Made by a program: the position numbers and the translations under genes. The notes under the pieces were generated by a model that was not told the origin of the DNA, did no database searches, and saw only the letters and a program-made list of their open reading frames with translations. Positions 22,297 to 35,100 of a stretch of DNA of 64,000 nt are shown one piece after another (the stretch's first letter is position 1; every line of letters begins with the position of its first letter). The DNA is from Metellina segmentata (Eukaryota; Arthropoda; Arachnida; Araneae; Tetragnathidae). The stretch is from positions 73,048,698 through 73,112,697 of the forward strand of contig OX375877.1 of the NCBI GenBank assembly GCA_947359465.1. Direction: 5' to 3'.

Positions 22297-25200
22297 TAAG
22301 GTTAGAGTAATTTGCGAGACCGGCTTAGAAGTATAACTACCGAAAGGAAAGGGAATCCGCTTCTGATCTTTTATTGTTCTTTATGCCGGTTTCATCTCTT
22401 TCTGGTGGCAGCTCGTTCAAAAGAAGTGCATCTCAACTTCGTGTGATTACGTCGAGATGGTGAAACACTGGAACCTGAATTTCGGATAATTTCAGGCCAT
22501 CTGAAGTCGCCGCCTTGCTATAACTACCAGTTACGACGATCCTCTCTCTTTTATTTTCTTCCTCGAAGCTTTTCCTACAGCACTGCAATTCCACAAGAAA
22601 CTATTTATTTGCATAAGGCTCGAATCACTTCGGTCTCTGGCCATTAAAGAATCACGTTTCTTTGGGAGGAAGATTTGGATTTCTTTTTGCGTGGCCCTCA
22701 AATTATGTTCCGAACAGCGCGATTCCTTTTTTTTTTCTCTTTTGCATCGAGGACTTTTAACGGAACCACTCTCCGCCAGTCCAGAAACTTGGGAAGTTTC
22801 GAATGTTTATTCGTGTATTGTCCCCATTTATGTGCCTTCCATACCATCTGGAATGTTTCGTTCCATTAAGATCTGGCGGAATTGCAAATCTTTGTTATGT
22901 TGGCCAAAGTCGTTCAGACACTGGAGTTTGTTCTTCTTTCTTTTTTTAAATATAAAAACCAAGAATCTCTCGGAACAGGTCCCAGCGAAGCAAAAATGTA
23001 CCGACTGGACTGGAAAATAAAGATAGGCTTGCGTATTCCTGTGCCGTGGTTATAATCCAGTAGTGTGTCTAACACAGTTGGAATCGCCATTTTACTGCAG
23101 ACATCGCAGTTAAAATTGTGTTAAATGCTTTTTCAAGTGGTATGCTAAATTCCATCCACTATTTGTCGATGAAAGAGTTGTGATTAAAAAATGACTGCAA
23201 TTATTTCAGCATTGAATCTAAAAAAATTTCACGTTCGCGGCACAGAAATCGATGTTGTTTGTTATCGAATGACAACAGATATAAACAATATAAAATCTAC
23301 CGCTCCGAGATTCATTCACTAATTTTGCCGTTTTGTTTAAATATGCTTGATTTGAGGTATGGAGATACATAAAATATTGCTAAAACTACAATAACGAGCT
23401 CCAATTAAGGATATTTTTCAGCAGTCTTGATTTCGGAAAGCAATAAAAAAATCTAGAAGATAGAAATCGGCTCATAAAAAAGAATTGCGACCGAGCACGA
23501 AAATTGCGGTAAAAAAACAGTGAATCGCCTTTGAACTAATGAATAGGATGCAATTAATTGAATTGGACGTTTATGCTCAATTGAGGTAACATGACAGGTG
23601 TATACTTGTTACTATATATTTTTACTGGAAATAACAATTAGCACCAGTAAGTACACGAAATGATATTTTATATTTTTGGATAACTTTATTTCATTTGGAG
23701 GTGTGAAATGTGAATATGGATGCTAATATCATCATAAATGAGTTTAAATAAGACAGGTAAGTTTTGGACTTTATCATCAGTAGCTCAAAACTCAACTCAA
23801 CTCAAAGAGAACTGATATTTTAAGAAAATCCAAATCTCAAGTCTGATTTTTGAAGTTATAAGCCAATAGCAATAATGAAAAAGTTTTCCTTCAAAATGAT
23901 ACAGTTTGTATTCTGACTTTGCCTCATAAAACCAAACCAAAATCTCAAAGGTGGTAAAAAATATGGAATACCATTCCGTGTAGAAAACTGGTTCGCGCTC
24001 GCGGAGCAGGGACTAATGGAAAAGAATCGCACTTATACAATTAATCATAGCCTGTGAATAATAAAAACTGATCAAAATATCACTGGAATTTCAAATAAGT
24101 GCAGATACATTTTCCAGGAAAAAAAAAGCTATTATGGGTAAATAAAGCTAATTGCATCTGGGCATTGGGAAACATGTTTATTACTGGATACCAGGGTTTC
24201 AACTTACAAGGGCCTACTCTTGAACTGGCTCCTTTCCTATTTTTATGGTGATGATTACGATATGTTTGGGTTATGCGATGCGATAGCATTTTGAGAAAAC
24301 GAAATGCGATGTTGTTACTTACACAACTTTATTGAATAGAGATCTGCAAGATACTACACTGACTACGCCCATTCTGCGAGTGCGATAGGGTACAAGAACA
24401 TTTCTTGTATTCTAGTTGCTACTTATTCTAGTAAATGAATATCGATAGATGACAATGTATGAATTATGATACGATTAAGAACATGAAATATTGGGTGCGA
24501 TTACAGAACAGAACGTGAACTGAATACAATTATTTTGCAATTCGGAATGAGGCGTTAACTCCTAGTTTAAATTAGACTGTGAGCCTATTTTATGGTGCAT
24601 AGTCACAAATTTGAAACGTTGTTCAATGTTTTAAGTACCAGGCGATTATTTTGATACCATGACCCAGGCATTCTAAAAAAAAGGGCCTTTCTTTTAACCC
24701 AACAAGAGGAGTTGGAGGTGGTGGTACTCCCCTGTGCTGAACATTTTCATTGTTTTATCTCCTTTGCATATACCACCCACCCAGATGTCCGCTTCGAGAG
24801 CCTAGTCGATCTCCATATCGCTTCTCAAGAGGTCGTATTTAAAAACCGATGCTCGGAAATGCTTAAAATAAATAAATTTCGTTTGTTGACGCGTTCTAAT
24901 TTCCAAGAGTCTCTTGACTGCAGCAGCTTCAGCGAATCGCTCGAGTCGTGCCCGCTGAACTACTTGGGTGGCTGTCTTTCAGGTTGCGTGTCAACACAGT
25001 GTCGTGTCGCGGTTGATAAATGCGACCCATCTGATGAATAGACAACAGGCGCAGACAGATATAAAAATTGTTCCCAGAACTTTTCCAAGTGGATGGCAGT
25101 GAGAACAGAAGTTAGCCTCTTCATTTTCGAACACGCGATTCTTGAGAAGAGTAATGGCGCTGGACAGGAATAAAAGTGACATGGAACACTTTCTTTTCTG

Positions 25201-25790
25201 TTCGACTCGAACGCTTTTTACTAAAAGGGTATCACTTGTAATCACTTAACGTTGGCAGAAGTTTTTGTTTTTTTAACACCGTTGTTTACAAGGTGGTGTT
25301 TAATCTTGTGTGGTTTTACGAAAGAGGGTTGCTTGTTTGTGATGTAAGGATGCACTGTTCCTTTCAAACAAAGGTGCATCGTCTTACTAAGCTGCAATTT
25401 TTCATGTTTTATTCCACTTTGAAATCCTTTACAAATCTCTTATCGTATGATGGCTGTCATCATTTATAATTTATTTGTAATCGGTTTTCTTTTTGAAATG
25501 TTCTCTTTTTCACTTTCAGGATTCGACATTAGCAGTCATTATTCTGACATTTAAACCTGTAGGCTTGTTTTTAGAATACGATTCTCAGCACTTCGTCAGC
25601 AAAAATTCCAAGGAATGAATTTGGAATTGGTATTTATATGATAGTTGATTGATCAGTGGCAATTAGATTAAACATCTTAAATTGGAATACGGCGATAAAC
25701 TACACTTTAAGTTACATTGCCGCGCGATACACACATGTATCGCGGGTTGCGAAAGTAAAAAATCTTAGTTTTTCTGGTTTGTTTGCACTG
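22297..25790. other. Intergenic stretch without recognised genes
   Basis: 23,270-23,700 is a diverged relative of the 16,166-16,560 and 18,960-19,110 sequences ('gtttaaatatgcttgatttgag', 'atattgctaaaactac' words). ORFs at 22,691-23,020 and 24,712-25,041 have no recognisable domain or homologous copy in the window. Confidence 0.45.
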
Positions 25791-25794
25791 AATT

Positions 25795-25895
25795 CGTAGC
25801 AATCACCGGGGGTTAGCGAGCAGTGGTTACCTGACCCCACGAAAAGAACTGTCAACGGCAACACCGTGCTGGCTACACACTGGCTAGTTGCACAT
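25795..25895 (-). repeat. Start fragment of the unnamed repeat family, inverted
   Basis: 'gcaatcaccgggggttagcg', 'cctgaccccacgaaaagaac' and 'aacaccgtgctggct' match copies at 16,090-16,160 and 31,450-31,520. Confidence 0.7.
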
Positions 25896-26019
25896 AAATA
25901 CAACTTTTTATTTTAAAAACACTGAATAGTCGAGTTTTAAATTAAAAAAATAATGGACTACACATTCCAGAACAAAAGCTTTTACTTTCCTTAACTCTCC
26001 AAGTGGTTTCCTTTATGGA

Positions 26020-26212
26020 AATATATCATCCATTAAGATCTGACCAAATTTGCTACTGACGGTTTTTTAATGACGACGAGATCAAGATCTGGTCAGTTCT
26101 CTTCTAATGATCCTGATCATTTTTTCTTCTAATGACAAGATTTCTCGTCCAACAAGGTCTGGCCAATTTTGCTAATGACGAAATACCTCGTCGAGACAAC
26201 CACCAGGTAAGT
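26020..26212. repeat. Diverged minisatellite related to 61,690-62,735
   Basis: Loose units of the type 'ctcgtccaacaaggtctggc' plus 'caattttgctaatgacgaaa' occur, ending at 'acaaccaccagg'. The large array near 62 kb has the same vocabulary and ends 'acaaacaccagg'. Confidence 0.6.
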
Positions 26213-26590
26213 CAAGTAAACGCGGGCATCAAAACTTCGAGGTACCTCTAGTAATCTGTCCTCCCCTTCGTTTTACCCTCGCCTGTCCAGCTACTTTTTT
26301 CTTTCCTCCCTCGTGGATTGCTTAGCGTTGTCTGTCTTGTGTTTGGCGCAGCTTGGCCATATGGGATCCTTGCGGAATAAAACCAAGTAAAAGTAAAGTA
26401 AAAGTCAGTAAACACGGGCATCAAAACTTCGAGGTGCCTTTAGTAATCTGTCCTCCCCTTCGTTTTACCCTCGCCTGTCCTGCTACTTTTTTCTTTCCTC
26501 CCTTGTGGATTGCTTAGCGTTGTTTGCCCTGTGTTTGGCGCAGCTTTGCCATATAGGATCCTTGCGGAATAAAACCCAAGACAACCAACC
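26213..26590 (+). repeat. Two-copy tandem repeat, 192-bp unit (SINE-like)
   Basis: The block 'cgggcatcaaaacttcgagg' recurs exactly 192 bp later. Both copies contain 'ctgtcctccccttcgtttta' and 'gatccttgcggaataaaacc'. The second ends in 'acaaccaacc', a tail shared with 45,770-45,795 and 61,655-61,680. A related body is at 61,530-61,680. Confidence 0.85.
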
Positions 26591-28200
26591 ATAATAGTTG
26601 ACTACATTTCATGCGCCCAGGTACAATGATATCGGCGGCCCCATATGTTGTAGTACAATTCCTTCCTTTCCAGATCCGATGTTTGACGTCACTCGTTACG
26701 TAGATTCTGGCTGGGAGCGGAAGGAGGAATCCCAGCCATGCTCTAAATTGTTTAATGAACGCTACATTTGCGTATACCCGTGGGTAATATTTGTGTCCCT
26801 AATTTCGCTCGATGTCCCTGTTTTTGGGTTTGAATTATTGCCACTCAAACCATCGTGGCCCCAATTTTGTTGCTTTTGGTGTTTACGACAGGTTCGTTGA
26901 AAACAGTTATTAGCATTGAAATGGAAGTGCAATGAATGTTCATTTTTTTTTTAAAGCCAGTAAACGACTTGATGAAACGATTCAGAGAACCCATTTGACC
27001 GTGAAGATTACAGATTGACTTTTTGGGAGTCATTTTAAGGGAGGAAACAAATTGAATTCCAAGAATTGGCGAAATTTAAAAAAACCACTAATGCGTTTTT
27101 CCGATATCTAAATATGGAGGACGGTAGAATTTTTTGGTCCTGTTTCTTATTTCGGGAGTGATATAACTTAATATGTTAATTGGATGCGATATCAACATGT
27201 CGCTTATGGAATATTTTCAAGTTATTTTTTTTCCCCGACCGTCGCCAATAACCCGCCGTGTTACTACAGTGCAACGTTAACTAACTACCTGACCATTTGG
27301 ATTTTAGTGTTTGTGTAGTAGAAGACAAAATCATTGATAAACGCACCTTGTATATTCGTAGAGAGAATATTTTAGATTTGCAGTTCGCGGATTACCTTGA
27401 CACTTTGAAACAAGTTGAACAAAGAGATTTAAAAATTGAAATTTATTAATTGATTTATAGAAATTGAATTGATAAAATGTATCAAAATTCAATATTAATT
27501 TTGTCTTCTGTATGAGAACGTTTATCAATTTTCAATAGGTAATTTCAGGTAATATCTGATTTGTACATATAAAGAATTCATAAGAAAGTATAAAGAAGAC
27601 AAGACCCACATTTTTTATTTTTATTTTGATCCATCAAAAATTTTAAAAACATCTTAATCACATGCAAAATAATTTGTATTTTTGTTAAATTATGTTTTTA
27701 TTCAATAAGAAAATCTTTAAAAATATAAAAATTTGTCTCATGGATTTTATAAAACTCAGTTCTATGCAGAATCTGCGTTGTTGAGTCTAACTCGGTCTAA
27801 ACGTTAACAAGTTTAAACTTACAAGGACAAGGTAATTGAAGCCCCAAAATCCTACGTCATGTGACCGTGGTTCAAAGTTGCATGGTGTTGTTCTCGGATC
27901 TTTCCCCTTCTGGAACGTCGCAAATAGCCCGTTGTGTTGTTCCATTGCGACGCTAATTAAAATACCTACCTACCCTAAAATTCTATTTGAATTTAAAATA
28001 TCTGATTTAAATTCAAACCTGGTTTTTCCCCGTTTTTTAAAATACAAATTCTGATACTTTCGTACATTCTTTTTATACTACGACTCCCGGAAGAAGACTT
28101 ATCCTCCGATCTTACCCTTCGGGTTTGATCCCGGACCGTTGCCAATAGCCCTTTGTGTTGCTCTTGTGCGCGACGTTAATTAAAAAAAAATACCTACCCG
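26591..28200 (+). repeat. AT-rich stretch with three fragments of the second SINE family
   Basis: Tail fragments are at 27,236-27,292 ('ccgtcgccaataacccgccg'), 27,850-27,980 ('gtgaccgtggttcaaagttg') and 28,110-28,200 ('gatcccggaccgttgccaat'). All end in a 'cg..gttaa' plus 'acctacc' tail. The ORF at 26,598-26,900 has no recognisable motif. Nothing else is recognised. Confidence 0.6.
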
Positions 28201-28490
28201 AGAGGAGAACACAGTCGGGTCACGTGGTTTTGAACAAGTCTATTAGTTAAATTAGGGAACTGGTTGTAACGTAAATAACACCCCTTCCACAATTGCCGTC
28301 TTTAGCTTAGATTCTGATTCATTTGGTGCTGGATGCGATAGCAGTGATGATGAGGTGGCGAGTGGAAGACCACCCATGACGGTAGCCCTTTATGCTTTTA
28401 TGTATGACGGTAATCCTCCTAACTACCAGTCACACCTATTCAAAAATCGACTGACCCAACGCCGACAGACTTCTCCGTCGCTGTAAGCTC
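28201..28490 (-). repeat. Partial copy of the 32,215-32,713 TIR element
   Basis: Shares 'cacctattcaaaaatcgact' with the terminus of the element in Sulf1 intron 1, and a diverged interior around 'gtcacgtggttttgaacaag'. Confidence 0.5.
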
Positions 28491-29265
28491 TGTTTAATTT
28501 TTTTTTGCAAGCTTGTTATCAGGGCTCGAATTTTGTTTATTTCAACTTTTGTTAGCATTTCGCAAATAATGCTCCTATCACGAGAAATTTCATTCGCAAT
28601 CTTCTTATTTGCAGGTTTTGTGGTAATTTTAGATAATTTTCGATGTTTGATGGGTCGTTTTTAAGATTAGGGCATTTTTTATTATTTTCAAGTCTTTAGC
28701 ATGTCTTAGTTTTGTCTTGGGAGTAAGAAATGTTCTTCGGTAGATAAATCGTCTTCACCGTGAAGATTTTGGAGGCTAGAGGGAGTTTTCTCCAGTTTAA
28801 CATTAGTTGCTAATTGAAATGTCTAATAATACGAAAATTTGAGCAATTTTGTCATTTTTAAGGCATATTTCAACAATTATAAAAAACTAGCCACTGCATG
28901 GATAGCCCGTGCCCGTGGTGTACGGTTTTCCAGATTTCAAATCCGTTGAAGATATATTCAATTTAAAAATTATTTATTTAAAGAAAATCATATTTTTAGG
29001 TATCAATCTAAAGTAGGGGTGCACAACCTTTTTTTGAGAAGGGCCACTCGCACCGTTGATTGAGACATGGGGGGGCCGCAAATGAAGTTACAGCACAGAC
29101 ACAATGAAAGTGTTACTACACAATTATGTACAGCTGTTATTACACTTAATATGTATAGTAAAAAAAGAATCATTTTTTTTTTTTTTAAGATTAAACTTAC
29201 AAATGTTTTCTCAAAGAATCTAGGAGCTTGTTACAGAGCTAAATGAATGATATTGTGAATTGTTA

Positions 29266-29285
29266 AAAAAAAAAAAAAAAAAAAA
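29266..29285. repeat. Poly-A tract inside the MITE
   Basis: About 19 A residues. Confidence 0.9.
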
Positions 29286-29503
29286 GAAGTTAGCTAACAT
29301 TTGCTATGATCAATCATTTAGAATTACTTTTAAGAATGTGTCTCTAGAACGTCATATGTACTTCAGCAAATTATATTAGATTATAAATTTAATTACTGTA
29401 ATAGTACAATGAGCAATAAAGGTGAGTATCAAAAATTTTAATGATATCAATAAAATTAGAAATAAAAATTACAGCATCAAATGTATTTAATATTAAAATT
29501 TCT

Positions 29504-29788
29504 GCCGCCCAGCCAGCATGGTGGTTATGATCCTCTGTTGTCACCGAGTGGACCCGGGTTCGAATCCCGGATAAGGCATGGATGTAAAATTGGGGAAAAT
29601 AAGTCAGACTTTCGCCTGGAATTGATTCCCGTCTTGAAAGGAAAGCAGCGCACCCCTTCTGTTCTTTGCTGGGACCATCGTTTGTAATAAAAAATATATA
29701 TATTCTTCTTCTGTACTTGTCTTGAATGTTTCTGTTCATCCCTTGCTTTCATACGTATCCCAGAAGAACATACGACAACAACAACAAC
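29504..29788 (+). repeat. tRNA-derived SINE with 12-bp TSD and (ACA)n tail
   Basis: The head has A-box-like 'catggtggttatgatcc' and B-box 'gggttcgaatcccgg', then 'aaggcatggatg', also found in the SINEs at 7001 and 40,444. The tail ends 'acgacaacaacaacaac'. The direct repeats 'attaaaatttct' at 29,492-29,503 and 29,789-29,800 mark insertion into the hAT MITE. Confidence 0.92.
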
Positions 29789-30755
29789 ATTAAAATTTCT
29801 AAAGCATAAACAATAATTATGTTACAGCTTGCTAATAGGATGTGTGATACTAACTACTTTTACTAACTAATTTAGGTATGTTAGGTTCAATACTACTATT
29901 AGAAACTCTTAAGACTGATTCTAAATGTTTGTCAGTCAATTTACTTTTTAACTTAAATCCTCTTGGAAGTTTAGTCAAAATTAGTTTGCGGGCCGCAAAT
30001 TGATGATTCGTGGGCTGCATGTGGCCCGGGGCCGCAGGTTTTGCACCTTCGATCTACAGTGGAATTTTCCGCAGATTTCAAATCCGTTGAAATTTTTAAT
30101 CTATCTTTAGCGATTCCGATTTTACGAAAAATAACTTAACAATCCCAGTCAATATGTTTTTTATTTCTTGCTCTCAGTGGAAATAGAATGGGACAGGAAA
30201 TGGAATCTTTTTTTTTTTTAACGCGGCAATCTTTTTTTTTTTTGGAAAGAGAAAGTTTGCGTGACGTCACAATCTCTTGCGAAAATATAAAAGATATATT
30301 CAATTTAAAAATTATTTATTAAAAGAAATACTAATATTTTTAGGAATTGAACTTTCGTGAAATTTTCCGCAGATTTCAAATCCGTTGAAATTTTTACTTC
30401 ATCGTTAACGGTCCAGGAGATAGAAAAAAGAACTACATAACTTAAGTTGAAACTTTTGTTTTTATCCTCTGCTGGAAAATTATTCCTTTGCTCAAAATGA
30501 AAACGAGAACGGGAAAAATAAATTTGTATCTGTCATATCTTTCTGCGGTTGCTATTCCAAAGAAAACAATAATAATTAACTTTCATTAAATTCATTTAAA
30601 AATGTTCTAGATTGAATTTTAAAATTCGCCGCGTCCCAAAAATTGCAAAAAATGCGGACTACCTGTGTGCCAAATCTCATTGCTGTAAGTGCAATAGAAT
30701 CGTCATGATTTTGCCGTGAAAAAAACAAACACTTCCTTTTATAATAGTAGAGATA

Positions 30756-31795
30756 TGTTTGTGTGTGTCTCTGTGCAGTATCCTGACGAATCTATGGCAC
30801 TTACCAATAATGAGAGTCGGTACACAGGTAATCCGAATTCTTCAGCAGACGAGCAAAAGCAAATAAACAGTTTTAACTGGAGTTATGTAGTTCTATTCTC
30901 TATCTTCTAGATCTTTAAAGATGGAGTAAAAATTTCAACGGATTTAAAATCTGCGGACAATTTTACATAGATCGATACCTATAAATGTGATTATATTTAA
31001 AGAAATGATTTTTAAATTGTAACTTTTACATTTTTTCCCACACGAATATGAGACCTTCGCTATCGAGAAATCACAGATTCTATTTCCTGCGCTCTCAAAC
31101 GATGCCAGCGAAGGAAAGCAAAACAATTCAAACTTTTTGACTGGCATTGTTTAGTTCTTTTTTGAAAAATCGGGATCGCTGAAGATAGATTAAAAATTTC
31201 AAAGGATTTAGAAATCTGCGGAAAATTTTATATCAGAATAAATAATAGAATAATAATAATCAGAATAAATAATTTTTAAATTGTAACTTTTTTATTTTTG
31301 CAATACGAATATGGGCGCATTAGACAATGCCGTCTCGACCTTTACGTCCTTTGGAAGCGTCTTCGGGATTGTTTTTGGTAGGTATTTATTTAACGTCTCA
31401 CCGGGCAAACACAATGGCTATTGCGATCGTTGTTGGAATTGCGTAGCAATCACCGGGGTTGGCGATCGTTAGCGAGCAGTGGTTACACCTGATCCCACGA
31501 AAAGCACTGTCACGGGCAAGGACAATTTTGCATTCGATCGATACCTTATACGTTTGATTTTCTTTTAAAAAAACAATGTTTTAATATATTTTTTTTTTGC
31601 AAGATATTGTGACGTTACGCCGATTGGATCTCTTCGCAATTCTAATTTGGCCGCATTTGACAATGACGAGGCCATCACGGCGTTGCCGTGGTGTTGGTTT
31701 GCGAGGCAAAATGGGAATTTGTCTCAATCACCGGGGGTTAGCAAAGCAGTAGTCACACTTGACCCCACGTTAAGAACTGTCACTAGCTGGTTTTA
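30756..31795 (-). repeat. Unnamed repeat, inverted copy (second tail-to-tail pair)
   Basis: Minus-strand counterpart of the preceding forward copy; the inner edge holds 'gacgaatctatggcacttac' as at 15,150. Start-type sequence appears twice (31,440-31,520 and 31,680-31,795), so it may consist of two partly overlapping copies. Confidence 0.65.
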
Positions 31796-31936
31796 GATAA
31801 ACAAAACTGGGATCCTTTAATCTTACTAACAAATTTTAATTTCGAATTTTTATGGACTCGTGTAACTTACGAGGGACCTAATAACTGTTTTAGATATTTT
31901 AAGTATTTTTCTTGAATCATTTTGTTTTCTTTTCAG

Positions 31937-32125
31937 ATTGTGCAGTATGTACTCTGCAAGCACTCGCTAAATCTGTTCTGATATGGATTTCATAATGCAG
32001 CAGCTCTTTCCCATCCTTTGTCTCATATTTACAGTGGACGTACTGGCCCAGGCTGACAAAACTCGAAGACCCCTAGATCCGCAGCATAGTGCATTTCTAC
32101 CTGATCTTCCAAACAGTTATCAGAA
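31937..32125 (+). CDS. Sulf1: Sulf1 coding exon 1 with 46 bp of 5' UTR
   Basis: Acceptor 'ttctttttcag' style at 31,935-31,936; translation starts at ATG 31,983. Residues 1-47: hydrophobic core [14 protein letters not shown] and likely cleavage near AQA-D. Donor GTAAGT at 32,126, phase 2. An acceptor precedes the exon, so a non-coding exon must lie upstream; I could not place it. A second in-frame Met is codon 5. Confidence 0.88.
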
Positions 32126-35100
32126 GTAAGTATCGGTATTTAGATGTCCGTTTCCCGGAGTTGGCAATCGAGTCATGGTCTATTATTTAAGTTACACTGC
32201 GGCTTCGAATAGAAGGCAGTCTACCTTTGAGATCAGTCGATTTTTGAATAGGTGTGAAAGGTCGTTAGGAGAAGGGCTGCCAGGCGCAAAAGAATGGATG
32301 GTGATCACCGTGTGGGACCAATTTTGGGACCGAACTATTTAAGTTTATAACCAGATCCCACGCTAACGGCGCCAGTTGTGGAAGCGCCTTTTTTATGTTC
32401 GAATTTTCTCTAATTTAAAGAATGGACTCGTCTTAAACCACATGACTTGACTGCCAACTTGAACACAGACTATATTTGTCATTTGGTTCCCCAAAGTTGG
32501 CACTCGAGTCATGTGCTTTTGAATGAGTCTTAGTTGAATTAAGCGATTAGAGAGAGGCCCCGATTCTGTTACGTATGTCGCATGACGGTACTAGTGATAA
32601 TGAGTTGGCGGTGAAATAATCCATGGCGATCGCCATTCATGCTTTTGGTATTGCAGCCCTTTTAACGCGCTTTTACGCCTGTTCGAAAGTCGGTTGACCC
32701 AAGGTCGACTGCCTCTACACTTTATCACTTATTTTTGGTAATGTTTATTTTCAATCAAAATTGCTTGTACCTGTCATGATAAATTGACCTTTTAGTCTCG
32801 TTGGCATTTAGTACAACCCACGGACATATTCAGAGAGGGCTCACCTGACTTAGAGGTTATTTTACAAAAATAACTGCTGGATTGAAATAATCGATGTAAA
32901 TCAAAATTTTTATAAGCCCATAAGTAGAAAAGTCATGGAACACGACTGAAAACATAAATTTATTTGGTTACTAACTGCCTATTTGGAAGAGACAATTTGG
33001 TGGGTTGCTTAAGGCAAGGGAAGAATCCATCTATCATATTTGCTAAGTAACTTTCAGAATGGGAAAGGATTGGACAAGACCTTGTCTATTCATCTGGTCA
33101 TATGTGGCAAATGAAATATGTTGTGAGTTTACCAGGTTCATACTTTTAGTTTCATTTAGGATTTACAGATAAATTTCTTATTCATGGAAAAGCAGGACCA
33201 TTCCTGTGATTATTAGCTGCCAATAGACATCGCTCCCCTCGAAAACATTTGATCTACCTAATAAATCATGCTTGTAAAATACTTCTTAATCAGGGTAATC
33301 AAAGTTAAGAACAAAATATTAAGTTCATGTGTGTAATTTATTCCAAGAAAAACCCAAGTGAGACCAAAATAAAAACTAAGAAAATTGCAAAATCTAAAAC
33401 ACCCTTATATGTGATAATATTACCTCTGCAGAAAAATGTTATGTGTTGACAATTTGAACATAATCAAACTATCAATGATTTGAATATAATTCAATGTGCT
33501 TAATATAACAAAAACATTTACATATAGATTTGTGAAAATTGCATGTTTCTTCTGTGTTGTATCTGTTGTCCATGGAATCCAAGTATTCGTTTCCAGGCAT
33601 TGGTTCATAGTAGCAATAGTGAAATGGTACATAATTGCCACAGCCACTGATCATGATGAACAATAATGCAATATGTAGTATATCTTATTCTGCTTATCAC
33701 CACTTTTTTTAACTTGGAGGTACTGCCTACTCATGTGTGTTTATAAGTGTAGAAAGCTCAATAGGTTAAATGTTTCAGTATAAAGGGCTTCTAATCGCTT
33801 TTATAAATAGGAACACTGAAGGAAAAATTTTCATAGTTTCATTGAATTCTAGAGAAACGAAATTTCGTTTCTATAGAAATTTCTATAAAGAAATCAAGCT
33901 CTGATTCTTTTTTAAATGTATTACTTTACATCTTAAGTTTTAGATTTCTGAGCCCTTGCTTTGTGTTTTCTGTTTGAATTAGTAAGAGTTGTATATCTTC
34001 CAGGTTGTGAGCCAATTAAAATTAGTGGGTATCTTAGCATGTTTAGCCATTTTGTAATGCACAATGTGGTTGAAATTAGTTTACATTATTCACATCATAG
34101 TCGAACTGGCTAATATAGATTTTATGAACCATTAATTTTGAAGAATGAAATGTGTGGAAACTATTATTTTGTGAACATCATGCAATACCTGCTGCCAGCT
34201 TATTGAAATTGTATCGATTTTTTACTTTTTTTAAGTTTAGATTTCTTTAATGTTTATAATTTTATTATGAATTATGACTTGTAAAGGGGTGACTACTGCG
34301 ACTAATATCCTATTGTACTGAGATAATTTTATTACAGTATCCCATATATTTTACATGCATCTTTTTTTAACAGCGGGCCATACGATTATGATTCTAGTAG
34401 ATACTCTCCACGAAACAGTTACAACAGAAAAGAAAGTAGGCTAAGAAAATTTCCACAACTAATCAGAGACAAGAAACCAAACATTATTTTGGTGATTACA
34501 GATGATCAGGATATTGAATTAGGTATGTATTGTTAATCCTTATTAAAACTGCTGTTAAAGTTTTAGTGTCAAAAGCAAAGCACAAAATTGACCTGCTCTC
34601 AAAAATGCTATATTGTTGTTGTTGTTGTTGTCGTGTCTATACATACAGTACTAGTGCAAAAGTTTACAGTCCTCCAAAAGCCTTGGTGACAAGATCTGCA
34701 AGTTCTGGAGCTCGATGGCTATGGAGGATTTCGATTGGGGGTGCTCCAAGTTGAAAGAGGGAACCGATAATGACCTGGCAGTCGAAAACATGATATGGAG
34801 TTAGTTGCAATTGGGGACAGTACCTGCAGATGGGATAGGATTTTATATTAGTTTGTGAAATCTTCATGCCTTTGAAATGCCCAGTACGTAGCCTAGCTAT
34901 TGTAGAGGAGAGGTTTTTTTGGGCAGTTTAGATCGGGGATTGTTGCCTTGCTAAAATGCTGGTTGTAGATCCTTCGCCTGGCGACGGCATTCGCATCTGC
35001 ACAGGTGACTACTCAAAGTTGATCTTTGTTGCGTGCTTCCTTTGCAAGGGCATCTGCACATTTGTTCCCCTCAATTCCAACATGAGCTGGGATCCACTGG

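Larger units (their letters stand above)
29014..30051. mobile_element. hAT-type MITE with 8-bp TSD
   Basis: The left end 'taggggtgcacaacct' corresponds to the right end read in reverse ('cgaaggtgcaaaacct'). ATCTAAAG (29,006-29,013) and ATCTACAG (30,052-30,059) flank it, a one-mismatch 8-bp duplication expected for hAT. GGCC-rich terminal text is like many hAT elements. No transposase is present. A SINE is nested at 29,504-29,788. Confidence 0.8.
28889..30755 (+). repeat. Unnamed repeat, forward copy, interrupted by a hAT MITE
   Basis: Starts 'actagccactgcatggatag' and ends 'ccttttataatagtagagat', colinear with 14,445-15,082. The segments 28,889-29,013 and 30,052-30,755 are halves of the same repeat, separated by the MITE at 29,014-30,051. 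Inside 30,290-30,370 there is a partial internal duplication of the 'ttcaatttaaaaattattta' block. Confidence 0.75.

Noticed and set aside
24712..25041. A 109-codon ORF with several Cys residues
   Set aside because: The Cys spacing does not match a family I know and no neighbouring exon was seen.
29510..29580. A functional tRNA gene
   Set aside because: Same reason: part of a TSD-flanked SINE with an (ACA)n tail.
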